Shown here piece after piece: positions 18,655 to 26,184 of a DNA stretch of 59,270 nt (positions within the stretch are counted from its first letter, which is position 1; the number at the start of each line of letters is the position of its first letter). The position numbers and the translations under genes are program-made. The notes below the pieces were generated by a model, which was given only the letters and a program-made list of their open reading frames with translations, did not search any database and was not told where the DNA came from. This DNA comes from an uncultured Oscillospiraceae bacterium. GTDB lineage: Bacteria; Bacillota; Clostridia; Oscillospirales; Oscillospiraceae. The stretch covers positions 1 to 59,270 of the forward strand of contig CANQSJ010000014.1 in assembly GCA_947626495.1 (NCBI GenBank), read 5' to 3'.

Positions 18655-18698
18655 AGATCGCCGCCCCGGCACTGCCGGGACGGCGATCTGTATTTTTA
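18655..18698 (+). terminator. Terminator after the flippase-LicD pair
   Basis: Stem ACAGATCGCCG/CGGCGATCTGT with an inner CCCCGGC/GCCGGGAC arm, followed by ATTTTTAT. Confidence 0.85.
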
Positions 18699-18713
18699 TG
18701 AGAAAGATACTAC

Positions 18714-19031
18714 ATGCAGCGAGAGTATAACGGGATATCCATCCGCAGCGCGAAAAAAGAGGACGCCCCACAGCTGTGCAGCTGGTGGAACGACGGAGCG
18801 GTGATGGCCCACGCCGGCTTTCCCGATGGCGTGGGCACCACGGTCTCCGAGGTGGAGGCCCAGCTCATCAGGGAGAGCGATGAGACCGGTCGGGCGCAGC
18901 ATGTCTATGAGCGGCTCGGCTTCCAAAAGGTGAGGATGAATGTGAACGCCTGGGAGGACGCGCGCGGCGTGATGCAGACCTCGATAGATTATGCGCTGAC
19001 AAGGCGGGACTTCATCCCCTTTTTGAAGTGA
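18714..19031 (+). pseudogene. GNAT acetyltransferase with an internal in-frame deletion
   Basis: The 105-residue frame reads as the two ends of a GNAT enzyme with the middle missing. Residues 1-60 (ISIRSAKKEDAPQLCSWWNDGAVMAHAG...) match the N-terminus and residues 61-105 (AQHVYERLGFQKVRMNVN...) the C-terminus. The central strands and the acetyl-CoA pyrophosphate loop (R/Q-x-x-G-x-G/A), which normally lie between, are gone: the join falls at TGR/AQHVYE. About 60-70 residues appear lost, by a deletion that kept the frame. The product could not bind acetyl-CoA in the known way. A terminator for the region follows at 19061-19092. Confidence 0.75.
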
Positions 19032-19060
19032 GTCCGGGCCTTGCCAGGCGGACAATACAG

Positions 19061-19092
19061 GACCGGGGAGCGGAGGCTCCCCGGTCTTTCTT
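19061..19092 (+). terminator. Terminator between the acetyltransferase remnant and the glycan operon end
   Basis: Stem GACCGGGGAGC/GCTCCCCGGTC with a short loop and TTTCTTT. The leftward glycan operon ends at 19101, so the same hairpin may also serve it, though the leftward T run is weak. Confidence 0.75.
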
Positions 19093-19100
19093 TATGAGGC

Positions 19101-20120
19101 TCAAGGCTTTTTTCGCGCCTCGTTCAGCCGGACCAGGCGGATGAAGGGCCCCACGGCGCCGGCCCGGAGCAGGGCGCTGCACAGGCGGATGCTCACGCCG
19201 CCCCGGGAGGCGGCGTACCGGCCGATCAGCTCCGGCGGCACGCTCTTCACCAGCGAGCGGATCTGTTCCCTGGCGGCGGCCGGGTCCGTGTCCGGCTGCA
19301 CGGCGGCGGTATAAGCCCGGTAATAGACCGCATGGCCGACGTACAGCTCCGGCAGCGCCGGATCGGTCCCCTTGGCCCGGGCGATGCGCAGCAGCGTCTC
19401 CCGCAGCCGGGCCAGGCGGCTCATCTCCCGGGGATCGTACCGGTGGGAGTTGGAGCTGGGGAGGATGCGGTAATGGTACTTGGGGGTGTCGCTGAGCACC
19501 GCCACCTTTTTGCAGTCCGGCAGGACGGCGGCGTTGAACACCGTGTCCTCCGCCAGATACAGCTGCCCGTCCAGCAGGCCCAGGTTGGCCTTTATCAGCG
19601 CCCGGCGGTAGAGCTTGTCGCACCGGGAGAAGGTGATGGGCCGGCGGAAGGGGTCATATAGGTACTGGGTGAAGTAGGCCCGGGTCAGCGCCTGCAGCTG
19701 GGCCGGGCTCTCGTAGATCTTCGTCTCCGGCTGGAGCAGGGCCATGGGCGGGTCCCGCTCCTCGATCCGCTCCGCCTGGACCATGTCCGCGCCGGTGTCC
19801 AGGGCGGCCTCGTACAGGCACTGGAAGTACCCCGGATCGATCCAGTCGTCCGCGTCCACGAAGCCCACGTAATCCGCCCGGGCGGCCTCCAGCCCCGTGA
19901 GCAGGGCGGCCACCACGCCGCCGTTTTCCCGGTGCAGGACCCGAAAGCGCCGGTCCCGCCGGGCGTACTCGTCGCAGATGACGCCGCAGCCGTCGGGGGA
20001 GCCGTCGTCCACGGCGATGATCTCCAGCTCCGCCAGCGTCTGCTCCGACACGCTGTCCAGACACCGGCGCAGATACGCCTCCGCCTTGTAGATGGGGATG
20101 ATGACGGATATCTTGGCCAT
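19101..20120 (-). CDS. Family 2 glycosyltransferase
   Basis: Protein of 339 residues with a GT-A domain at residues 1-220: ISVIIPIYKAEAYLRRCLDSV, VDDGSPDGC, and the metal motif in FVDADDWIDP (DXD). A helical C-terminal region follows. These enzymes transfer a sugar from a nucleotide donor on the cytoplasmic side. It is the last gene of the 11-gene leftward operon. It is closely similar in layout to the protein encoded immediately upstream at 20139-21137, suggesting an old duplication, and each may add a different residue of the repeat unit. Donor is unknown. Confidence 0.92.
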   Translation of the reverse strand: MAKISVIIPIYKAEAYLRRCLDSVSEQTLAELEIIAVDDGSPDGCGVICDEYARRDRRFRVLHRENGGVVAALLTGLEAARADYVGFVDADDWIDPGYFQCLYEAALDTGADMVQAERIEERDPPMALLQPETKIYESPAQLQALTRAYFTQYLYDPFRRPITFSRCDKLYRRALIKANLGLLDGQLYLAEDTVFNAAVLPDCKKVAVLSDTPKYHYRILPSSNSHRYDPREMSRLARLRETLLRIARAKGTDPALPELYVGHAVYYRAYTAAVQPDTDPAAAREQIRSLVKSVPPELIGRYAASRGGVSIRLCSALLRAGAVGPFIRLVRLNEARKKP

Positions 20121-20138
20121 GGGGGATCTCCTTTCCGG

Positions 20139-21137
20139 TCAGGATCGGGTCTTCACGGCCAGCGTGGCCAGCCGGACCATCCCGCATTTGAGCAGCAGCA
20201 AAAACAGCTTCATATCCCAGGGAAGCCCCCCGAAGGAGAGCTCCCTCACGATGCCGGTCTGCTTCAGAGCCGCGGCGGTGTGGGCGGCGGCGTCGCCGCC
20301 CCACTGGCGGGCGTCGGCGGTCATGCCCACCAGCACCTTGCGCAGATAGGCGCCGTTGATCTGCCTGTCCAGGGCGGTGTCCTTTCCCCCCAGCCGGGCG
20401 CGGATGTAGCCAAAGCAGATCTGGATCTCCCGGTAAAAATCCGGCCGGTAGGCGTGCAGAAGGGAGGTCTCCCGCACCCGGTAGGTGTACAGCCGCTCCG
20501 GGCAGAACCAGAGGCTCCGGGCGTAGTAAAGGCACTCGTAGGCCATGGCCATGTCCTCAAACAGGGGGATCTTCACCCCGTCGGAGACATAGTGGTCCAG
20601 CAACAGCTGCCGCCGGGCGATCCGCAGGGGGATATAGGCCGGCAGAAGCTGGGAGCCGAAGGGCCGCCGCCGGGCGTCCCACAGCATGTAGGGGTAGACC
20701 TCCCGCTCCAGGCGGGCCTTGTCGTAATACCCCGGCTGAAGATGGATGGGCACGGGGGCCAGATCGGTGTCCCGCCGGTGGTCGAACAGCACCATGTCGG
20801 GCCAGTCCCCCGCCTCCAGGGCCCGGCGCACGGTGGCCAGCCAGTCCGGGTCCACCCAGTCGTCGCTGTCCACAAAACCCACGTATTCCGCCTGGGCGGC
20901 GTCCAGTCCCGCCTTCCGGGCCCGGGCCAGGCCGGCGTTGGCCTGGTGGATCACCCGGACCCGCCGGTCGGCGGCGGCATAGCCGTCGCACAGAGCGGGG
21001 CAGCCGTCGGGGGAACCGTCGTCCACCAATATGAGTTCAAAGTCTGCAAAGCTCTGGGCCAGGATGCTGTCCACGCAGGGCCGGAGGAACTCCTCCACCT
21101 TGTAGACCGGCACCACCACGGAAAAAAACGGAGCCAT
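20139..21137 (-). CDS. Family 2 glycosyltransferase
   Basis: Protein of 332 residues from ATG 21137, preceded by GAGGGA at seven bases. A GTG at 21152 that overlaps the previous stop codon is an alternative start, adding five residues. GT-A motifs are FSVVVPVYKVEEFLRPCVDSI, VDDGSPDGC and FVDSDDWVDP. The region after residue 210 contains FEDMAMAYECLYYARSLWFCPERLY, a pattern common in capsule and teichoic-acid glycosyltransferases. It is co-transcribed in the glycan operon. Donor sugar and acceptor cannot be deduced. Confidence 0.92.
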   Translation of the reverse strand: MAPFFSVVVPVYKVEEFLRPCVDSILAQSFADFELILVDDGSPDGCPALCDGYAAADRRVRVIHQANAGLARARKAGLDAAQAEYVGFVDSDDWVDPDWLATVRRALEAGDWPDMVLFDHRRDTDLAPVPIHLQPGYYDKARLEREVYPYMLWDARRRPFGSQLLPAYIPLRIARRQLLLDHYVSDGVKIPLFEDMAMAYECLYYARSLWFCPERLYTYRVRETSLLHAYRPDFYREIQICFGYIRARLGGKDTALDRQINGAYLRKVLVGMTADARQWGGDAAAHTAAALKQTGIVRELSFGGLPWDMKLFLLLLKCGMVRLATLAVKTRS

Positions 21138-21148
21138 GGCCGGGTCCC

Positions 21149-22234
21149 TCACAGGTCGAAGTAGGGCCGCAGCCGGTCCCGGATGCCGTGCTGGGTGGTG
21201 AACTGGGGGCAGACGAACTGGCCGGCGTGGTTGCCCTCCACGCAGACCCAGCCCCGGTCGGTGAGGGCGAAGTCCCAGCTGATGTAGGGCTGCTCCGGGA
21301 AGGTCAGGCTCATCTCGCGGGCCAGGGCCTTCATCTCCTCCCAGCGGGGGACCTGCCAGCCGATGATCTGCACGCCGGTGTCCGGGTGGATGAGGGCGGT
21401 CTGCAGCGACTCCGTCACCCCGGGGGTGGTGAGGATGCCGGTGTCCACGTCCACGCTGGCCACATAGCCGCCGGCGCCGGCGTTGTCCACCAGACTGCCG
21501 CTGCGGCCCATTCGCAGGAAGGTGAAGAGGATGTCCACCTGGCCGTTTTTATAAAATGTGGCGCACCGGACGGTGTTCACCGAGCCGGGATGGAGCCGGG
21601 CCATGTCGGCGCACTGCTCGATCAGCTCCTCCAGGATCACGTCCTGGCCCCGGAACCAGTCCAGCAGCTCCTCCCGGCTGCGGCCGTCCGCGGCGGCGTC
21701 GCAGAGGAACACCCCGTGGCCGCAGGCGTCGGTGAGGGGCTTGGCGATGAAGCGGGGGTGCTTTTCCAAAAAGGCGTAAAAGGTCTCCGCCTCCAGACCG
21801 GCCCCCGCCAGGATGGCGTCCCGGCGGTAATAGGGCTGGAATTTTTGGTAGCACTTCCACTTGTTCTGCAGCGTGTCCCAGGTCTCCGGCGTGCCCACCT
21901 GCTGGTAGGCCTCCGCCTTCTGCAGCTCCGTGACGAACTGGGCGCGGCCCTGGTGGCTCAGCCGGGGGAAGCGGAACATGAAATACTCGTTGAAGGCGCA
22001 CAGATACCGGATGGCGCAGTACCACATATCCCGGCGCATGCGGCGCATGGCGGCGGTATCGGCGCGCTGCTCCTCGGTGAGATACAGCTCGATGTTCTCC
22101 TCCAGATGCCGGTGCAGCGTGCCGCCCTGGAGCCGGTCCGCCAGGCGCATGGGGGGGATGAGCAGATACGCCGCCGGCGGGCAGACCTTCACAATGGCCT
22201 GTCCGGCGCCCCGGGCCTTTTCCACGATGGACAT
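21149..22234 (-). CDS. Sugar-transfer-associated ATP-grasp protein (ATPgrasp_ST)
   Basis: Protein of 361 residues. The central and C-terminal parts follow the ATPgrasp_ST family: FIAKPLTDACGHGVF (phosphate loop and lysine), VILEELIEQCADMARLHPGSVNTVRCATF, then YVASVDVDTG and the metal-binding WDFALTDRGWVCVEGN near the end. ATP-grasp enzymes join a carboxylate to an amine or thiol through an acylphosphate. This subfamily is found in glycan clusters and its substrates are largely unassigned. It is next to a second family member (22249-23322) and between glycosyltransferase genes, so it probably attaches an acyl group, perhaps an amino acid, to the sugar polymer. Confidence 0.85.
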   Translation of the reverse strand: MSIVEKARGAGQAIVKVCPPAAYLLIPPMRLADRLQGGTLHRHLEENIELYLTEEQRADTAAMRRMRRDMWYCAIRYLCAFNEYFMFRFPRLSHQGRAQFVTELQKAEAYQQVGTPETWDTLQNKWKCYQKFQPYYRRDAILAGAGLEAETFYAFLEKHPRFIAKPLTDACGHGVFLCDAAADGRSREELLDWFRGQDVILEELIEQCADMARLHPGSVNTVRCATFYKNGQVDILFTFLRMGRSGSLVDNAGAGGYVASVDVDTGILTTPGVTESLQTALIHPDTGVQIIGWQVPRWEEMKALAREMSLTFPEQPYISWDFALTDRGWVCVEGNHAGQFVCPQFTTQHGIRDRLRPYFDL

Positions 22235-22248
22235 AGCGCTCTCCTCTC

Positions 22249-23322
22249 TCAGCCGCGCCGGCCGAACACCTCGGCCAGCACCTGGTCTGTCAGCTCCCCG
22301 AACAGAGGCCCGTTGGTGGCGTGGGCCTGGGCGGGGATGACGTTGTACTCCACCAGCACCGGCTCCCCGTCCGGCGCGACGGCGATGTCCCAGCCGATGA
22401 GCCGGAAGTGGGCCATTTTGGCGGCATGGTCCTTCACCGCGGCCACGATCCTGTCGTAGCAGGGCACGGTCACGGAGGAGAAGGGGATGCCGTTTTCATA
22501 GGCGTCCGCGTAGCGGTAATGGTTGTTCATGCCCTGGTCCGCCAGGCGGCCGTCGGGCAGCACCGTGGCCTTGAAGCCCCCCTGGGAGGTGTTGTCCACC
22601 TCGCTGGAGGAGCCGCCCACCCGCAGGATGGCGGCCAGCAGATCCACCTGGCCGTCGTGCAGGAAGGTGATCAGCCGCACGGTGTTCAGGGACCCGGGGT
22701 TGAGCCGGGCCAGATCCGGGTGCTGCTCCATCTTCTCCTGGACGATGAAGTCCCTGCCGTATTGGCGAAAGAGCGCCGCTATCTCGTCGGCCGTCATGGC
22801 GTCGCTGTCGAAAAAGCGGATGCCGTGGCCCTGGCCGCTGCCCACGGAGGGCTTGATGATGACCCGGCCGTGGCCGGAAAAGCGCTCCACCGCCTCCTCA
22901 AAGGAGAGCAGCCGGAAATCGTCGGTGTAGAACACCCCCGCCATGCGCTTGACCACCGTCACCGGCCGGCGCATATCGGGAAACAGCACCCCGTGCATGC
23001 ACTTGTCCTGCAGGGCTTTGGCGAAGATCAGGTTGTTGTAGTGGGGCACGATCCGCCGGTACCAGAGGTAATCCGGGATGTACTGGGGGCTATCCGGCCG
23101 GTGACCGTTGCAGTACAGCCGGAACCAGAACGCCCCGGGCGTCCGGACCCGGAACTGGCGCCAGTAGGGGCGCACGGTGTTTTTGTAATAGTCCGCCGCG
23201 CCCTCCCGGGCCGGCAGCTTTTTGGCGTCCCGCCGGCCGTCCCGCCAGCCCTCCAGGGCCAGCAGCAGGGTCTCCCCGCCGATATAGAGCCGGTCGTACA
23301 GCGGCCGCAGCTTACTGCCCAT
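22249..23322 (-). CDS. Sugar-transfer-associated ATP-grasp protein (ATPgrasp_ST), second copy
   Basis: Protein of 357 residues of the same family as its neighbour at 21149-22234. Motifs are RVIIKPSVGSGQGHGIRFF, FIVQEKMEQHPDLARLNPGSLNTVRLITF, GGFKATVLPDG and DIAVAPDGEPVLVEYNVIPAQ. The closing N-x-x-P-A-Q part differs from the other copy, so the two are diverged paralogues rather than a recent duplication. The start overlaps the glycosyltransferase gene upstream by 11 bases, indicating coupled translation. It probably performs ligation of a different acyl group, or acts at a different sugar. Confidence 0.85.
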   Translation of the reverse strand: MGSKLRPLYDRLYIGGETLLLALEGWRDGRRDAKKLPAREGAADYYKNTVRPYWRQFRVRTPGAFWFRLYCNGHRPDSPQYIPDYLWYRRIVPHYNNLIFAKALQDKCMHGVLFPDMRRPVTVVKRMAGVFYTDDFRLLSFEEAVERFSGHGRVIIKPSVGSGQGHGIRFFDSDAMTADEIAALFRQYGRDFIVQEKMEQHPDLARLNPGSLNTVRLITFLHDGQVDLLAAILRVGGSSSEVDNTSQGGFKATVLPDGRLADQGMNNHYRYADAYENGIPFSSVTVPCYDRIVAAVKDHAAKMAHFRLIGWDIAVAPDGEPVLVEYNVIPAQAHATNGPLFGELTDQVLAEVFGRRG

Positions 23323-24265
23323 GGCTGTCCTCCTCCTCGCCGGTATTCACGGTCCGGCGGACCTCATACTGGGGCATGTTGCTCACGGTCATATAGATCC
23401 GGCCGATGTACTCCCCGCACAGGCCCAGCAGCAGCATAATCATGCCGCCGATGCCCAGCTGCAGGGCGATGCTGGTGGTGAAGCCGGCGGCGATGGCGGG
23501 GTTGAGGATCTTGCGGATGACCACCACCACGGCGGAGAAAAAGCCCACGCCGGCGAAGAGCGTGCCCAGTACCACCGCGAACCGCAGGGGCACGGTGGAG
23601 AAGTTGGTGAAGCCGGTGAGCCACAGGCCCAGCATTTTCCGCAGGGTGTAGTTGGACTGGCCCTCCAGCCGGGCCCGGTGCTCCATCTCCACGTTGGCGT
23701 ACCGCCGGGCCACGTGGGCCAGGTACCCGCCCATGGAGGGGAAGGGGCTCTTGTAGCGGCGCAGAGCCGCAATGGCGGTGGGCCCCAGGGCATAGTAGCT
23801 GGAGAGGGTGATGCCCTTGGGCTTGGTGCCGTTGAGCTCCAGCACCTTGCCGTTGAGCCAGCTGGTGAAGCGCTTGAAGACGCTGTGGTGCTTGTGGGGG
23901 AAGCGGGCGTACACCACATCGTACCCCTCCTGCACCTTTTCCACCAGGCGGAAGATCTGGTCCGCCGGATGCTGGCCGTCGTCGTCCATGTAGACCAGCA
24001 CCTCGCCCTTCACGTAGGGCAGGGCCGCCATCTTGGCCACGGTCTGGCCGAAATTCCGGGACAGGTTCACGCCCACGACCTTCCCGTCCTCCCGGCAGAT
24101 GGACTCGATCACGTCGAAGGTGTCGTCCTCCGGGTAGTCGTTGACCAGGATGATCTGGTAATCGTATTCCGGCCGGGCGGCGAACACCCGGCGCAGCTCG
24201 TCCACCACGGGAACGATGGTCCGGGCGGACTTATAGCAGGGGATGGCGACGGATACGGTCGTCAT
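23312..24265 (-). CDS. Polyprenyl-phosphate glycosyltransferase (GtrB/DPM1-like GT2)
   Basis: Protein of 317 residues from ATG 24265, chosen because AAGGAGG precedes it at eight bases; a GTG at 24274 lies in that ribosome site. The GT2 domain (VSVAIPCYKSARTIVPVVDEL, VNDYPEDD, MDDDGQHP) is followed by two C-terminal membrane helices at about residues 225-295. This layout is that of GtrB and ArnC enzymes that load a sugar from a nucleotide donor onto undecaprenyl phosphate. Products feed GT-C enzymes outside the membrane. The YfhO proteins encoded in this region are natural candidates to use that lipid-linked sugar. Confidence 0.9.
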   Translation of the reverse strand: MTTVSVAIPCYKSARTIVPVVDELRRVFAARPEYDYQIILVNDYPEDDTFDVIESICREDGKVVGVNLSRNFGQTVAKMAALPYVKGEVLVYMDDDGQHPADQIFRLVEKVQEGYDVVYARFPHKHHSVFKRFTSWLNGKVLELNGTKPKGITLSSYYALGPTAIAALRRYKSPFPSMGGYLAHVARRYANVEMEHRARLEGQSNYTLRKMLGLWLTGFTNFSTVPLRFAVVLGTLFAGVGFFSAVVVVIRKILNPAIAAGFTTSIALQLGIGGMIMLLLGLCGEYIGRIYMTVSNMPQYEVRRTVNTGEEEDSHGQ

Positions 24266-24289
24266 TTCCCTCACCTCCTTGAGGATGGA

Positions 24290-25477
24290 TCAGCCGACCT
24301 CGATGACGAACTGATCCAGGATCTGATCGATGCGGTCAAAGCACCACTGGGTGGTGGGGCCCTGGACGATGACCTGGCCCAGACGGTCCTTGGCGTTGGT
24401 GAACTTGTTCACCCGGTCGCCCTCCTTCACCACCAGGGACAGGTCGTACACGCTCCCGTCCCGCGTCACGTCGTCGACGATGCGCTTCACCGTGCCGGAT
24501 TTCTCCGAGAGGAGCATCCGGGAGGCGTTGGCCACGTGCCCGTCCGTCCGGCGCGCGAAGATGGCGGCGGGGTCGTCCCCGGCGGCCATGGCGGCGATCA
24601 TCTCATAGTAATTCATGCCGTAGTAGATGCTCACGGTCTCCGGCAGACAGGTGGCGCCCGCCCGGCCGGTCAGCTCGATGATGTAGATCTTCCCGTCCTT
24701 CTCGATCAGGTCCAGATTCACCGCGCAGTTGTCCAGCCCGATGGCGGCGATTGCCTTGCGCACCTGCTCCTCCGCCGCGGCCAGCATCTCCGCCGGCGCG
24801 TCCAGGGGGGCGTAGTGGCCGATGGGCACGTTGGTGCCGCTCAGATAGGTGTTGTCCCCGTGGGGCAGCACGAACAGCACCTGGCCGTGCCAGACAAAGG
24901 CCTGGGCGCCCAGCTCGTTGCCCTCGATGAACTCCTCCACGATGCAGAAGTCCTTTTTCGTCTTGGCCATGGTCTTGTGGATGTTGGCGAAGGCGTCCTC
25001 CCGGGTCCGGCAGATGTAGATGCCCAGACTGCCCTGCAGGTCCACCGCCTTGATGATCACAGGTAGCCGGAGGGTCTCCAGCGCCTGGGCCAGAGAGGCC
25101 TCGTCTGTGACCCGGGCGAACCGGGCGGTGTTGACGCCGGCGGCCATGAAGGCGTTTTTCATGCTCCACTTGTCCGCCGAGCAGATGGCGGCAGCCTCGC
25201 TGAGGCCCGTCAGGCCCAGCTTTTCGCAGGTATAGCCCAGGGCCCGCACGCCGGTGTCCAGACAGCAGGTGGCCACGCCGTCCACGGCGTGCTCCCTGGC
25301 GGCGGCCAGCACGGCCTCCGGGTCGGAGATGTCCGCGTAGGCGGCCTCGTCCGCGGCGGCGAAGCCGGGATAGTCGCCGGGGATGCTGCACACCACGGTG
25401 CGATAGCCCAGTCCCTTGGCGGCCTGGATCAGCCGCACCTGGGGGGCGCTGGCGCCCAGGATCATGAGTTTTTTCAT
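24290..25477 (-). CDS. ATP-grasp carboxylate-amine ligase (CarB-like)
   Basis: Protein of 395 residues. The pre-ATP-grasp fold is at the N-terminus (KKLMILGASAPQVRLIQAAKGLGY). The ATP-grasp core follows: SADKWSMKNAFMAAGVNTARF, PVIIKAVDLQGSLGIYIC, EEFIEGNELGAQAFV, and DLIEKDGKIYIIELTGRAGATCLP with metal ligands E and N-like positions. A C-terminal lid of about 90 residues is present. Similar proteins make peptides, amino-acid conjugates or biotin-independent carboxylations. It is the third ATP-grasp enzyme in this operon and of a different subfamily from the other two. It overlaps the WbqC gene by four bases. Confidence 0.85.
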   Translation of the reverse strand: MKKLMILGASAPQVRLIQAAKGLGYRTVVCSIPGDYPGFAAADEAAYADISDPEAVLAAAREHAVDGVATCCLDTGVRALGYTCEKLGLTGLSEAAAICSADKWSMKNAFMAAGVNTARFARVTDEASLAQALETLRLPVIIKAVDLQGSLGIYICRTREDAFANIHKTMAKTKKDFCIVEEFIEGNELGAQAFVWHGQVLFVLPHGDNTYLSGTNVPIGHYAPLDAPAEMLAAAEEQVRKAIAAIGLDNCAVNLDLIEKDGKIYIIELTGRAGATCLPETVSIYYGMNYYEMIAAMAAGDDPAAIFARRTDGHVANASRMLLSEKSGTVKRIVDDVTRDGSVYDLSLVVKEGDRVNKFTNAKDRLGQVIVQGPTTQWCFDRIDQILDQFVIEVG

Positions 25478-26184
25478 CGGAATGCCTCCTTTTGGGGAAA
25501 CTTCATATACTTTGGCGCATCCGGGCCGGTCATGAACAGCAGGTCCAGGATGCTCACGTTGTGGGTGAACTCGCCGTGCAGCTGGGGATATTCCGGGTAG
25601 CCGGAATAGTCCATGTACCGCAGCTGGACGCCGGCGGTCTCGAACACCTCGTCCACGATGTAGTCCTTTGCCGCGGGACCGGACAGATACCAGTCCCCCC
25701 CGGCGGACTTCACCAGCGCCGCCAGCCGCTCCGTCTTGCCGTCGGCCAGGGGATAGTCGCTGGACCAGGTGATCTTCGTGCCGATGCCCAGCAGAGAGCA
25801 GATCTCCGTGAGGAACAGGTGGTTGATGTGGCTGAGCAGCTCCATTTCGGCGGCCCGCTCATAGAGCGAGGCGAACAGAGGCTCATAGGTCTTGAAATAC
25901 GGGGCCTTGGCGTAGCAGTAGCGGATGGCCTTCCAGTGGTCCGCGGCCCAGCCGCCGCCGGTGACGCGGGTCTCGTTGATCTTCTGGAAGAACTTCCCCT
26001 TGCTGTCCACGGGGATGGTCAGCCACTGCAGACCGCCTGCGGTCTTGATCTGGTTGCGGTTGCGCCAGTCCCGGCGGGTGTACTGCATATCGTCATAGAG
26101 GATGAACTCGTCCACCAGACCGATGATGTCGAAATACCCCTTCCAGGGGATGTAGTTGGACTGGAGAATGGCGACTTTTTTCAT
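25474..26184 (-). CDS. WbqC-like protein
   Basis: Protein of 236 residues starting at 26184 (MKKVAILQSNYIPWKGYFDII), the standard WbqC opening with the Q-x-N-Y-x-P-W-x-G-Y-F motif. Other family blocks are DEFILYDDMQYTRRDWRNRNQIKT and YLSGPAAKDYIVDEVFETAGV. WbqC proteins (PF08889) occur in O-antigen and capsule clusters, often with amino-sugar aminotransferases, and their biochemical role is not established to my knowledge. Here it overlaps both neighbours by four bases and lies among the ATP-grasp and aminotransferase genes. A part in amino-sugar N-acylation is plausible. Confidence 0.9.
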   Translation of the reverse strand: MKKVAILQSNYIPWKGYFDIIGLVDEFILYDDMQYTRRDWRNRNQIKTAGGLQWLTIPVDSKGKFFQKINETRVTGGGWAADHWKAIRYCYAKAPYFKTYEPLFASLYERAAEMELLSHINHLFLTEICSLLGIGTKITWSSDYPLADGKTERLAALVKSAGGDWYLSGPAAKDYIVDEVFETAGVQLRYMDYSGYPEYPQLHGEFTHNVSILDLLFMTGPDAPKYMKFPQKEAFR

